This document shows, one piece after another, positions 22,086-35,300 of a stretch of DNA of 64,000 nt. The notes under the pieces are model-generated. The model was not told where the DNA came from. It did not search any database and was given only the letters and a program-made list of their open reading frames with translations. Origin of the DNA: Psettodes erumei (taxonomy: Eukaryota; Chordata; Actinopteri; Pleuronectiformes; Psettodidae); the NCBI GenBank assembly GCA_016785225.1, contig JAFBJZ010000512.1, positions 6,423,001 through 6,487,000 on the forward strand. Reading direction: 5' to 3'. How positions within the stretch are numbered: position 1 is the stretch's first letter; each line of letters begins with the position of its first letter. The position numbers were made by a program, and so were the translations under genes.

Positions 22086-23689
22086 ATTAGATAGGTGACA
22101 TACAGCCCCATGAATAATGCATTGCAGTGTTTCCGCACCTGATCAGCTGCAGGAGAAGACCTGACTTTACATCTCAGAGCTTCCATGTTTTTCAGTGACC
22201 CACCTCCCTCCTCTGGGAGATGAGAAGTGGCGGTGGGGGTGTAAAAGCATCGGGAGGCGTGTGTGTGTGTGTGTGTGGAGGTGATGGTGAATGGGAAGTC
22301 AAGAGAGGGTCATGAAGGAGGTGAAAGATGAGAGAAGATATATTGCCCCTTTACACAAGCTATATTTCAAAGAGCAGTGAAAACCTTGATGTGAGGTGTC
22401 AAATCAGAAGGGACAGAAAATACCATTCCCTTGCCTTTTCATGGCCACTGCACTTTATCACAAGAGCAGATATTCTTTAGACACAGTAAATGTTCAGGGA
22501 TGGAGTGATGTTTGGGGACAGAAAGGGAGGTGTGGATGGGTGTGAAGTGGAGGTCTATCGAGGTAGGAGGCTCATTTTGATTCACTCCATTGCATCACCG
22601 GGGTCACTGCCTCCTCCTCCCCCTCCCCTCAGCGTTTGCTTCCCCTCCTCCATCTTTTTTCTTTCCTTTTTATTGATCATCCAATAAGCCTCTGTGTTAA
22701 AAGTGCAGGAGAAGCGCAGGAGAGGAAGAGAAAAGGGATGATAGGAACTGATTAGGAGGTAGCATGTAGAGAGAAAAAGCAGCGATTGCTTTGCATGTGA
22801 AGCGCATGAAGGAAAAATGGAGTGGTGAGAGACTCAGAGATAGAAAGTAGAGATAGAAAGCACGGAATAGGAATGATTGCAAATGAAGAAGTGACAGAAT
22901 GATTGATGATTCCCAGATCCTCCCCCCTCCGTACCCAGCCCTGCAGTTTGGGTGTAGCCATTTGGGCCTTGCACACTGTGTGTGCGCCATCAGCTGTGCA
23001 TGACTGTATTGTCCTGTGTATTTGCTTTCAACTGTAGGGGTAATATCCCTGCTCTGCTTAAAAAAAAAGTGTGTTCGTATGTGTGTGTGCATTTGTGTCC
23101 ACATCGCCCCTCTCTGGCCTCTTGGCTGAAACCACAATATCCAGACAGTCTCTGTTAGAACAGGATGGATGACAAAGGAGCAGCTGAAGTGGGAGTCATA
23201 GAGAGGGCAAAAGAGGAAGAGAGAGAGAGAGAGAGAGAGAGCAAAATAGATCCTCTGCAAACAGGTAACTACAGCGTGGAGGGAGAGACCGAGGAAGCGG
23301 GTGTGTCGGAGAAAATAAGATTAGGATTAGAGGAGAGGATGAGGCTACTTCAGGGACTTACGCCAAGACAGAAACAATGGGACTAAAGACAATCCTCCTT
23401 ATAATTAAAGCTGTGCTCCCCACAAGAGACCGGTTCACAGGCAATGTGTGTGTGAGTGAGTGAGAGCGGATGGTTGTGGAGGCTATATGTTAGTCTGTGT
23501 GGATAAGAAAATTAATCAAAACAATAGACACATCACATTTTGAACCTATAGAATGAATAATGTGAGTTATTAATAAATGCAGACTTTGTTTGCACGAGTC
23601 ATTCACCATGCTCCACTACTCCAGTACACATTCACTCTTTTTTTCCACCCACTGTGGGCTGGTTTTAACAAAAATGCGAAATGAAACTG

Positions 23690-24230
23690 AACAAAGATAT
23701 CATTGTCTGTTGCTTAAACAACTGTCTTCTCCATCCTGAGTCAACACCACCCCGCTCACCTCCTCTCCGTGGAGCTCATGCCCCCCCCCAGTGGTCGGCT
23801 CTCCTTAAAACACACTGTCCTGACTCTAATGTCATGATACTCCTTAAAACCAACAGGGGGGGATATGACCCCATTAAAAATCAGCTTTTACTGAAGACCA
23901 GGGAGTTCAGATTAAGAGATGCTCTAATAAAGTGGAAGACACAAATGACCAAATCCAGGGCTGCATGTGTAAAATTGTGACTTGTTTGTAATCTAGTTCG
24001 TTTAATCTTGCTTTGGTTTGGCTTTTTAGGAGTGGCAGTGGAATACACAATTACCTTAGGACAGAATCTATACACAAATCTAAATATAGATTTGTGTATA
24101 GATTCTGTCCTAAAGTGTTAAATGTAGCACCAAACTTAGCCTTGGAAAATATAATTTGATTTCACTGTGTACTTTATGGCTGAAATGACAATAAAAACCC
24201 ACTTGACATGACTTGACTTGATGCCTCTCT
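23690..24230 (+). mobile_element. possible L2/CR1-type LINE 3' remnant
   Basis: The end of this stretch reads TTTATGGCTGAAATGACAAT followed by an A-run and a short TTGAC/TTGACATGAC-type tail, the form in which many fish L2-like LINE 3' UTRs finish. No clear reverse transcriptase remains. Bounds on the 5' side are a guess. Confidence 0.4.
24056..24113. repeat. perfect inverted repeat, 26-bp arms with a 6-nt loop
   Basis: Left arm 24056-24081, loop 24082-24087 (AAATAT), right arm 24088-24113; the arms are exact reverse complements. It could extrude as a cruciform or fold as a hairpin RNA. It lies in the possible LINE remnant. Confidence 0.95.
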
Positions 24231-25761
24231 TACAGTTACACCGTCACAGTACAGCTGACCTTTTCCACCTGTGTTGATCTTTTTTTTGTCGCTCGAGCAA
24301 GAACGGAACATTTTAATCACTGCGGATACCGTACGTCGGTAGCTTTAAGCCACAGATGACTCTTTGATCAAGGAAGACAAGGCATACAGTGGGTTCAGCC
24401 AAAGATCACATGGAAAAAAAGCTACAGGCTGAGATCCTGCAGACCTTTAAAGGCATACCTACCGAAATCCATCCACTCAGCATCCTCCATACCCTCAACA
24501 TAAGGCCAAGAGCTGGAGGAAGAACGCCTGAGGCCCAAATGTCACATTTGTAAAATTGATTATATTATTACAAATACATTCACACTTGTTGTTAAACCAC
24601 TGAATTCTCATGTGATTGACTGACATTGAATTAAACATAAAGTGACCATTTTCTTCTCCTTTCTCTGAGTGCACGGTCTTCATGTGGCGCTACACTGAAC
24701 TCACGCGTTTATAATGCATGAATAATGAATCCAGGTCATTTCAGAGTCGCTGCTAAAGATCACTTCACTCTCTCCCGTTCCTCATCTTTCTCATCACGTC
24801 ACCTGTAATGAGAAGACAACGGATCAAGTGCCTCTCAATGTATCTCGGCAACAATTATGAACTAAGAAGGCAGGAGAAGCGTGCGTCGGAGAAAGGAGAG
24901 GGAAAAAATGGGGGTGGGGGTGTCAGAGAGAGAAGAGGGCCTACTCTGCAGAGATAAGATGGTATTCTCTCTCTCTCCCTCGTGCAAAATGAGTTCATTA
25001 GGGGAGTGAGAGACAGCCACTGCAGAGAATCAAGGTTTGTGTGCGATAAAGGGCTGGAGCGACAGATTGGAAGGAAGAAAGAGTTTCATTTCCTGTTCTT
25101 CAGAGGTAGCAGCGGTATCAGGGGATCAGCGGAGCGGCGGGGTAGGGGAAGAAATGCAGAGACAGAGGGAGGACAGGCGGAGCAAGTTAGAGAGGTAAAT
25201 GCCAGGATTTTTCCGTCAGAAATAAAGAGTGACCCTCTGGATGGCTGTCAAAAAGTATTTACACCGGGAACTGAGGGAAAGGGAGTTGAAAGATATGTCA
25301 AGCTCAGCTGGTCTCTGGAGAGAGGAGCGTTTGAATGAACTGCTGCGATGAAGTATGAGGGGTCATGACGGTGCAAACGGGTGAGGAGTTTCTCAAAATG
25401 GCAGTAGCCGTAGACACGTTTCTAAAAATGAGAATAGGCACGTGGATGCACACAGGAACACAGAGCCCAGGTTGGCTCGCCCAAATTAATACAAGAAAGA
25501 AAGAAATAAGAAGATATGGAAGCTGTGAAATGAGCTGCAGGTCTTGATAGACACCTGATAGTGAGAGAGGCTGGCAGGCAGGCAGCTCGGCAGATGCTGA
25601 GATGACAGGTTACAGCAAGAGGTGGAGGGATACGCTGCGCCGCGCTGTTTAATATAGATCTGCGGCGATAAGGCTTGGCAGAGAACACAGGATGTGTCCA
25701 TCAGTCAGGGGAAGGGAGCGAGGAGGAAATTACCACAATAAAGTGTGCACGCTCACACATG

Positions 25762-26219
25762 CAGTGCATTCAGAAAAGAATTCACTTTTTTTGGCCTTGT
25801 GTTGCAACCATATGCTAAAATAATTTAAATTATATATATATATATTTTTAAATCTCAGCAATCTGCACTGAATACCCCATGATGAAAAAGTGAAAACAGA
25901 CTTTAAAAAACTGAAAAATCACATTGACATCTATGTGTGGCCTTTGCTATGAGACGTGAAATGTAGCTCAGGTGCCTCCAGCTTCTCTCATCAGCTTTCA
26001 GATGTTTCCACAGATTGGCTGGCGGCCACCTGTCCACCTTTTGAGCGATTTGGACATTTGGAAAAGCAGGCACCTGTCTATATCACACTGACAAACGACC
26101 ATCCAAAACCCAAGCCGTGACAACAACCAGGACTCTTCCTCGAGCTGTTTTCACTCCACATTTAAATAATTCAAATGATTTTAGCATAGCTCTATAACAT
26201 AACAAAACGTGAAAAAGTT
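25762..26219 (+). mobile_element. internally deleted Tc1/mariner DNA transposon (fish Tc1-like)
   Basis: The left end starts CAGTGCATTCAGAAAAGAAT and continues through the familiar fish Tc1 terminal region (GCTAAAATAATTTAAATT, then AATACCCCATGATGA and GTGAAAACAGA). Further in, GAGCTCAGGTG-like and CACCTGTC(TATAT) landmarks precede a short transposase relic (TRTLPRA-like, about 26,128-26,150). The right terminal inverted repeat follows at about 26,160-26,219, reverse complement of the left, ending before the outer tip. Nearly the whole transposase is missing, so the copy is non-autonomous. Identification is from remembered family hallmarks; the exact family name was not determined. Confidence 0.85.
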
Positions 26220-27826
26220 AATGGTAACACAACATGAGCGTGGACGCACACACAGTATCGTCCAGGGAGGTGCAGTTCGAGTAAAAAAAAAAATCTCCAA
26301 ACTGAGTTTACTTTGAAACCATGGCAGACAGAGAACTGCTGGTGTTTGGAAAGAACCGTGCTGAAATAATGACACCTCTCGAAAAGTTTCTGTGGCACCT
26401 GAGGATATCCTGTACTCACTGGAGACATAAATGTATCACTGCACATCGCATTGGCCACTGCTCAGATGGCGTGAGCTGAAGATCACTCTTTCGTCTGCAC
26501 GTGAGCACAGCACTGTTTGCCGAAGCTCGCTGATTGCAGATTTCAGCTGCAGGATTAATCAGTGTTGACAAGGAAGTATTATGTCGCGCACCTAAGCACA
26601 CACGGACTCACACAAACGCACACACAAGCACACGCAGGCCGCGTTCTCGGCGAAGGCCTTTGATCAAGACGGGACTGTGGTATCGGCCTGCTTTCACATG
26701 AGTCAAGTCAAAACACAGGCTGAACATGATTTTCCATAAGTGAGCGGGCTGTAATTGTTTTCAAATGTTTGCCACGGTTAAAACGTTGCATCCCAGATGT
26801 TGTCCCGTTCCACCTGAGTGGCACGCCAAATCCGAGCTGCCAGCTCATTATGCAGACACTAATAGAGTTGTTACCTCGCTATAAACACAGCAACTGCACA
26901 CAGTGACACACAGAGCAACCTCTCAAGCAGCCCCACCGTGCTCACTCGCCACGGCACTGCCGCAGCAGCTGTCGCGGTGTGCAGCCATTTCCAAATCATC
27001 AGCCTGGTCCTGTTGAATGTCAATAATTAAATATTTGCATGGGCGAACAGTATTCAAGATAAGGGAGAAATCAATGGAACTGACCTTTTTAAGAGCCACC
27101 GACTGCCAAGACCGAGCAGCGTGGGCCTGCCGCAGATATGCAACATAGAAATGACAAGAAGCGCCAGTGCAGACGCGGCAAAGGTGATTCTGCGATCATT
27201 TGGAGTCAGTGTGACCATAACAATGTCTGTTGGTGAGACAGGTTTCATCTGTTTGGCTGTGGACTGTCCTGTTGGTGCATGCCTTCATTGCAGAGAATAA
27301 ATAGAAGGAATTCTTACTTATTCTTATGTTATGCAGTAAGAAGTTAAGGACAAGTCTTTTGAGTATGAAGATCCTTTGGTCAACCAGAATGTCCTCGTAC
27401 ACATATCAATATTGAATGTGTGTTATGTATGTTAAAGTATGTAGTTCTGCGTCTATCAACATTTTACATTACATCTGTCTTGGTGATATGTACAGTGGGT
27501 ATATATATATATATATATATGTTGGCCTTTTAGAAGATACAATAAATAAAACAAATTTTAATGTGTTAAATTGTGCACTTTTCACAGATGACAGAGGCTA
27601 TTTATTTCCATATAGCTTTATTATCTGTTATTTCCCATATATTTATATATATATATATATATTTATTCTATGCAGGTGTATTACTCAATACAGTCTTTTA
27701 TTGACATACATAGATCTTATATAAGCTCGAGAGGTACGAGAGAGAGAGAGAGAGGCAAGAGGGAGTTTACTTCCTTCATAAAGATATTTTGGCCTTTAAC
27801 AAGACAACAGGAGATCACATTACAGA

Positions 27827-27828
27827 CG

Positions 27829-27863
<35 letters not shown>
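27827..27863. repeat. (GC)n-(AC)n alternating tract
   Basis: A GCGCGCGC block runs straight into about 13 AC units, a strong alternating purine-pyrimidine tract. Confidence 0.92.
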
Positions 27864-28001
27864 TGAAGTACGCAATAGACATACACATCACAGCATGCAC
27901 ACAAAAGGGGCTGAACGCCTCTAATCCTTTTTGCACAGCCATCCATATGTACACCGACATACTTAACAAGGTGCACACACATGCACGCTCGCACAAGAAA
28001 T

Positions 28002-28003
<2 letters not shown>

Positions 28004-28032
<29 letters not shown>
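28004..28032. repeat. (AC)n microsatellite
   Basis: About 14 units downstream of slc6a4. Confidence 0.92.
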
Positions 28033-29291
28033 TGTCAAACATCCATGGCGGGAGGAGACAGGTATTCACGGGATAGATTACACCAATACCAGACTGACTA
28101 GTAAATACACATGAAGATGTACAGTACTCGCCATATTTTAACTCCTGCTCCTACACGCACACACACACTCTCTCTCACACACACACAGGCACATGTGCAT
28201 ACACACACACATTTTTTTGGTAGAAAGTAAAGAGCGCTAACGCTGATTTTCAGACTATGACATTGACGATGTTATTAGCTCCGATCCATATTTGGTTTCT
28301 ATTACTGACAGTTATGCAGTAGGACAGCAGAGTGAGGAACGTCACTGAGATTAAAACAAGGACTGTCAGCACTACGTCATATAATGCTTTAAGTGTGAGG
28401 AAATGATACATAACAAAATAAATACACATCTCATATTGCAGTTATAGAATGAACACGCAGGGTTGGTTCTCTCTTTTTGACAATGCACGCACACGCGCAC
28501 ACACACACAAAACACACACACGAACACGCGCTCCTGCCAGTACCGGACAGTGCTTCACAGTGTAGGGAACTCGTTGCGAGTCCGTCGTTCGTCCAAGATG
28601 CCGTCAAACAAACACAGGCTCACAGTCAACACAACGTAACACAACAAACGACCACAATACTGAAACGTTGTCGGAAATAGGAGCAGAACAGATATCATAC
28701 ATTTGGCTTCAGTAACAGATGTAAAAAATACCTGAATTTTGCTACATATTAGAATGCATAACTTAACAGCATAATATGAAGGTACAACCATGAACAGTCA
28801 GAGTGGATTGAAAGGTAATTATCTGGCCTTCTCCACTGGATTTGAACGTGTAGTATCTCCAGTTTAAGTGCATGTTATATCGGCTACATGAACAGGTTAC
28901 ATTAGACTTTGTATAACTGTATAAAATATTTCAAACGGCTGTATTACCTGAAGAACAGTTTGGTCCCTAACTGATTTGGGTGATTCTGCTGAATGGAGGA
29001 ACTGGGAATACAAACGGGGCTCCGGGGTTTGCGGCTAACGCCAAAGAAATTCTTTGAAACTGAACCAGCTGAAGAAACCAAACGGAACAAAGCTCAACAG
29101 CACAGCCTGGCTCAACCTAACTCCACCGGCACTCCGCGATCTTAAGGTGAGAAAGACAATGGAGTGAGGGAGACGTGTGAGGAGAGGCAAAGACGGTGAA
29201 AGGTAGCCCCTTTGTCCTGTAGTTTTGCAGTTTGCCCAGACGAGGGTGCTCCAGGTTGCTAGAGCGGCACCTTCTTTTGGTCAAAATTTGG

Positions 29292-29366
29292 TCAGACTGC
29301 GTTGGTGACAATGAAGTCTCTGTGGTCTTCACTGCTGGGCTCTGGAGTGATGCTTTTTAACAGACG
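29292..29366 (-). CDS. slc6a4: slc6a4 coding exon 13 (C-terminus)
   Basis: Too short for routine open-frame detection. It encodes RLLKSITPEPSSEDHRDFIV plus TNAV and a TGA at 29294-29292, aligning with the mammalian tail IIKSITPE...LNAV. The acceptor (caacacag) and phase 0 entry agree with exon 12. Confidence 0.93.
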   Translation of the reverse strand, partial: RLLKSITPEPSSEDHRDFIVTNAV

Positions 29367-32300
29367 CTGTGTTGTCGAGAGAAAGAGACAGGCGGGGGGG
29401 GGGAGCAGAAAGAAGAAGGAAAAGATCAAAGTGACACAAACCTAAATTTTAGCTGACAAGAACGAAGGCACAAAACAAGTCAAAACATGAACATCATCAC
29501 AGTAAATTTTGACTGAATTTCTTTTTAATCGGGTATGTTGGATGGAGGACCTGGTATATTGCTGAAGATTTTTTTGGAAAATAATATGTGCATGCTTTGT
29601 TGTATGACTGTCTTAACTCGGCCTTCAACTAAAAAAATATGTTCACTATCACTTCATTATTTTATTAGATTAGTTGATTATTCATTTGGTCAATAAAGTG
29701 TTCAAAAACTGTGGAAAAACTGGGTTGCCATTCAAATGCTATGTCTGCCCAGTCGGAGGCTACTTTTTACACTTCAGTAGATGGAACATGCAAAATGTTT
29801 AGCATTTTTGCCAACTTAAATGATGACCAAAATTACTGTGGATATATTTTTTGTTGGTTGAGTAATTATCTTCTCAAACACTCAAACAATCTCAAACACA
29901 CCTGCCCTGATGGAAAACATAGTATCCATAGTATCTACACCTGTAGTCAGTTTAAAAGCAAGTGGACAAAATGTTACAAATGACGCACGGCCACGGTTTT
30001 GCTACAAAAAGACACCTCGCTCGCTCGGCCTGATCTGTACTCGTCAGTTGACGGCGTGTGTCAGTGTCAGCGTCATTGTGCGCCCTGTCAGTAGTGTCAA
30101 CACTGGTCAACAGCCAAAGGCGAACTGTCTTTGACATCCTCCTACCTTCTGTCAACTGTTGAGCAGGGTATTACAAGATTACAATGATGATGATTATAAT
30201 GGTATGATCTGAAATTCGTGATGTAAGGTTCTCAAAATACATCTGAACATTTGAGGCAGGGCCCCACAGGAGCGAGAATCAATGACGCTCAGCTGGGAAA
30301 GCAACAAACTTTAACATGCAGACATCTAAAACCTGTCTATTCAATAAGATTTGGGGATTAATTTACTTGGTTTGCCAGGCCACACGTTCTCGCGCATGCT
30401 TTGTCGAGTGTGGAGGTGTCCGTGCGGGTGACCAGCGAACGTGTGGCGCGAGTACGTGTCATCGGGTAATGCCTGACTCATGCACGTAAGGTGTGTGGGG
30501 TCTGGAAGTTGTCGCGGGTGGCTAATCTCTGGCCTGTGCCACTTCCCTGCGCCTTTGATCCTGATCTCCAGGCGTGCGCTCAGAGGAGAGGGGAAGACCC
30601 TGACAGCGCATGAAAGAGGAGGGAGCTGAGGTAATCCCTGTCGCTGGAGACGTGTCAGTAAGGTGGTCAGGAGAGACAGCATGCAGAGGATGGAAAGGAA
30701 GAGACGGGAAGGAAGGAAGGAAGGGCCCGTACCTGCTTGAATGTGCCCTTGGAACTGAGGAGGTGGTAGACCATGTAAGATGGCACGCAGATGAACGAGG
30801 ACACCCCGATGCAGTAGCCCAGGATGGTGGTCCATGGCGGGTAGTGGTAGTGAAACAACCTGACCTCTGGTGGGAAGGCCAGGAAACTGATGATGATGAA
30901 CTGGACGTGGGGACGGGAACCAGAGTCGAGGTCAGGTATGGCAGGGATCAAACATCAGGGTGAACGTCCCAAACTGTCCCGAAAGCTAATAGCTAAACCA
31001 CGAGTGGCTCTAACTACGAGCCTCAGGTTCAAGTTAGCGCGCTTGTACAGTCAGCGAGTGTGCAAACAGTGAATGAGCCTCACCAGCAGAAAGCAGGGGC
31101 AGATGGCCACCCAGCAGACCCTCCAGAAACCACCCGGGTAGAAACCAAGCATGAGCTGGATGTCGTTGCAGAAACGGTTGGTACCTGGAACGCATACACA
31201 CAATCACACGATCGCTACAAAGTCCCAGATATCAGGAATACGTCTCTTTTCACTCATGTCTATGTTTGGGACTGACACCACACAGCTCGACGGGAAACAC
31301 ACCAAACACAGAGGAAATCAAACGCTATAGATAATCCGGACAAAAATAACGTCTGTCCTAATCTTGAGTTGATTCCAATATTTTCTCATGCTTTTGCACT
31401 CTCATCCCCACTGAGACCATGACCTATAACATGATTACAATCTTCATCAGAGTTAACACCCCCTCCCGCAGCCTACCGTAGAACCAGGAAACGGCGATGA
31501 CTTCGAGCAGAACCACGGTGATGACTGCGGGGCCTGTAGCGTACTCCTCAAACAGCTTCACCACAAAAGCTCCTCCCTGATGCAGGACACACTCTTATAC
31601 AACAGATTTCATCGACAAAGTCTAAGATAACGATTAGGCCAGTACGTGAAGAGGTTCTCATGGAGCCGTGTTAGTTATCACCCTCTGATAATGAGGGTTG
31701 GAGATAAATGGATTATTCCAGCTGCTCTAATTTGATTTTACTTAATAAATATGGTCCGAGACATTACTTTAAGATTATGACTAACACTTTTGATACTTTT
31801 GACAAAAGGTATGATCCTTTTTATTGGTTTATGATATACTTAAAACGGAAATTGAGGACTTGACCAATTAGGGGAATTATATTACTCACCAGTGTCGGAC
31901 CACAATGCAGCTATTTAATTGTCGACAGTCAGGTGGGACAAATGATTGATCAACCTGTGTTTTCAAACCTAAACTGACCGCGGCCGATTTTTTCCCCTCT
32001 TTTGATGCCATTTGACTGGAGCCGGTGCGTAATGCGATTGTTTAACTTACATATGTGAGCGTGGAGAGAGCCCCGAGGTAGCAGACGCACACCAGGCCAA
32101 AGACGAACCACTCGCGCCTCTTCGCCAGAACGTGAGGGAACTCGTCGAGCATGGCTGTGATCACCCCCTCCAGCCCGGCGAACTGGAGAGAGGACAGGGA
32201 GGAGGAGAGAAAACAGAGAGGAAGTTATGAATGGTTTCTCACGTGCATGTTAAGCACAATCAAGATGTTGCTGATCGGCTGTTTGATACAATCGGCCCAG

Positions 32301-35300
32301 CGGTAGTACGACGCAAATTCAGCAACCCGTACAACCCCCTAAACAAAAAGCGCACGCAGCTGTCTTAAAAAAAAATAAATGGAGATGCAAACGTTGAGCT
32401 GATCCAACGTGACTCTGTCCTCACAACAAGTTTTGCAGTAATATCCTCAGTCATAACACAGAGGAGCATAGCAACCGCAACGCTGATTCTACACCGATTA
32501 TCTGTACGTGATAAGACGTACGTGATCTCTCCAGCTGGCTGCCTCAGAGCAGATAAACACAGGCTTATGGAGACAAGATCGCCACCCACCAGTGATATGA
32601 AAGCCCCAGCGCATTGTTTTTCGCCGACCGTTATCCCAAACGGAGCCGGGAGGACAAATAATGCCCGACACCTTTATGGAGAACAGAGACGCATAGACGT
32701 CAAAGAGAACAAAACGTTTGCCTGTGTACCAAGGCAAATACGAAATCTGTTTCTCGGCTTGGGAGCACACAAAAGCAGGGGCGCTGGGCCACAGCAGAAT
32801 TAGGTGGCTGACGACAGGGACACAAAAAAGGTTTATCAAGCAGAACACTGAACGGGGTGTTTTTGACTTTTGCATAGAAATGAGCGATCGCCAAACTAAC
32901 CGTGCTGTCCAGGCCCAGCATGATGATCATGAGGAAAAAGATAATGGAGAAGAAAGTGGCAGCAGGCATGTTTGCTATGGCTTCTGCGTAAATGATGAAC
33001 AGCAGACTGGGACCTGGTTGAGACAGAGACATCACAGTCATATTGAATTCATCCGACCGACTGTGTTTTCGGAAACCAAAAAAATAGCATTCACTGACGA
33101 GCGCTGACACGATGTCAAAGCATTCGCTTCGAGATGCCCGGCATGCAAATTTTATTATTGCAATAGCTTCTTGTTGGGTGTGTTCTGGTGTGTTGTCCTA
33201 CCAGCGTCCTTGGCCACAGCATCCACATCCTGTTTCCTCATCTCAGCCATGTACCCCAACACGGTAAAGATGACGAAGCCAGACAGAAAGCTGGTCAGAC
33301 AGTTCACAGAGCTGGTGACCAACGCGTCTCTGAGATGGAGAGGGAGACAGTAAAAGTTTGGGCGGCAGGAACATGGCAAAATTTGGGAATTGGTCTAAAT
33401 CTATAAGCCACTGCAAAGTCTGTAGAGTAATTAGACAAGGTGATGTCAAAGTTGATCATGATGTACAGTGTCGGTGCCGCTGTAGATTTTTCAATAAAAA
33501 AGATTTCTTTTAAAATATAAAGATCTCACTTGTAGCAGTTGTTGTGAAACGGGTTGTAGCTGGCAAAGGCGAGGAGTACGCCGAACCCTGGTCCCAGAGA
33601 GAAGAAGATCTGAGCTGCTGCGTCAATCCACACCTTGAAGAGTGCGGAAGGTTGAGGACGGTGAAGGATGGGGGCGGGGTACAGGGAAAGGTTGATGAAG
33701 ATGGTGGGGGGGGATACAACAGGTTAAGAGAAAGCATGCGTTGAGGACATGTACCAGATGCTTGTATGAACATCAAAGATTGACTCGCTGCATGACAGCT
33801 ACTGACTTACTGTAGTGCTGAGCAGTTTCTCCCAGTCGGGTTTGAGATAGAAGACGACACCCCTCCAGGCTCCTGGCAGAGTCGCCCCGCGGATGAGCAA
33901 GATCAGAAGAACCAGATAGGGAAAGGTAGCAGTCACCCAAACGACCTAATGCGGGAAAGAAAAATGAACGATCACTTTTTCAAAATAAAAGCTGTTGCTT
34001 GTGTGCATGAACTGAATCATGACTATGTTGACCACATTATATTAACTCATTACAGAGAATACTGCAACAGAACTATTATATTCTTACTTAACTCTGTAAC
34101 AGTAGACATGAAACAAAAAAACAAAATTGTTTTTGTGGGTATATAATAGCGGCACTTGAGCCCTGCTTGGTATTTTCAGGTTTGATTGTCAATGTTTAAA
34201 CCACAAACTGTTTAACTTTAGGACTGCCTTCCTAATCAACTTTTCTGTGCTTGATGACGAATGATAATGGGGGGTGAACAGATTACAGGAGAACAACCGT
34301 TCTCTTCTCTGCCTCTGTGTTTCCATCCATCCATCCATCCATCCACCCTAACTGACACCCCCCATCAGCCATGCAGGCGCCGCGTTAGTTACCTTTCCAG
34401 ACGTCTTGACTCCTTTCCAGATGCTGAAGTAGACTATGGTGAAGATGAAGAGCAGGCAGAGGGCCAGCTGCCAGCTGACGGAGCCCAGCTGGTGCAGGCC
34501 TGGGGAGAGGTGAACCTGCAACACCTGGCGACTGGTGGGAGGAGACGAGGAAGGGGGGACCGAAGTCAAAAAGGGACGCAACAAGGGGACACAAGGAACC
34601 GATGGGTTTTCAGGGAAATTGCACGGAGGCAGAAATGAGATGTTATGAGACATATGAGAAGAGGACAGGAAAGGGGGGAGAGAGTATGCGAGGGAAGAAG
34701 AGGTTAGGAAGGTAAAGGACAGGAAAATAATGTGGAGAATGATAAGAAGCAAAAGTGAAAATACAATGATAGGGTGGAGAGATGGGATGTTTGGAAATTT
34801 GTAAAGCAGTGTGTGGAAGGAAGGAGATGTGATATAGGAAGGATAAAGAAACATAAGAGATAAGACACAGTAACAAGAAGGGGAAAAAAGAGAGTGCTGT
34901 TTATACTAATGGCCCACTGTACAGTTGACAGAGGCTAATTCCCTGACAAATATACACACAAAACGCATGATACATACAAACTAAATGAGCTGCAATTAAA
35001 GGTCACCTAAGGTAAAAAGACAGAGACTACAGAAAAAGAAAATATTCCAAAGCCAGATACCAGACCTTGAGTGACTTTATGGCAAATTCATGTAAATAAA
35101 TGTTGCTGCAATTTCCACCAACCAAAGTTTAAAAACACAGAGGGTGGAAAAAAAAGAAGGATTTGAAATAAACAATGAGCTTAACTTCTGGTCACAGGTT
35201 AAACATACAGAGCTCGGACAATAAAACAGAGACACGATTTATGTTGGAAACAGGAAATTCTGGCGCCGGACTGAGTTACGGAATTTGTTACTTTTAAACC

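Larger units (their letters stand above)
21481..25761. other. ssh2-slc6a4 interval, upstream part, no gene seen
   Basis: AT-leaning sequence with a GT microsatellite (22036-22081), GA-rich patches at 22.7-23.4 kb, a possible LINE tail (23.7-24.2 kb) and a hairpin. No exon of the genes that lie between SSH2 and SLC6A4 in human (EFCAB5, NSRP1) was recognised. Confidence 0.55.
27597..29291 (-). other. slc6a4: presumed slc6a4 3' UTR and flank
   Basis: No coding potential seen. AATAAA hexamers on the minus strand cluster at about 27,601-27,702, which would give a 3' UTR of roughly 1.6 kb containing several CA tracts (27827-27863, 28004-28032). The true poly(A) site is uncertain. Confidence 0.3.

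Noticed and set aside
23681..23980. Plus-strand 99-codon frame (MKLNKDIIVCCLNN...)
   Set aside because: No recognisable domain; lies in probable LINE-derived sequence.
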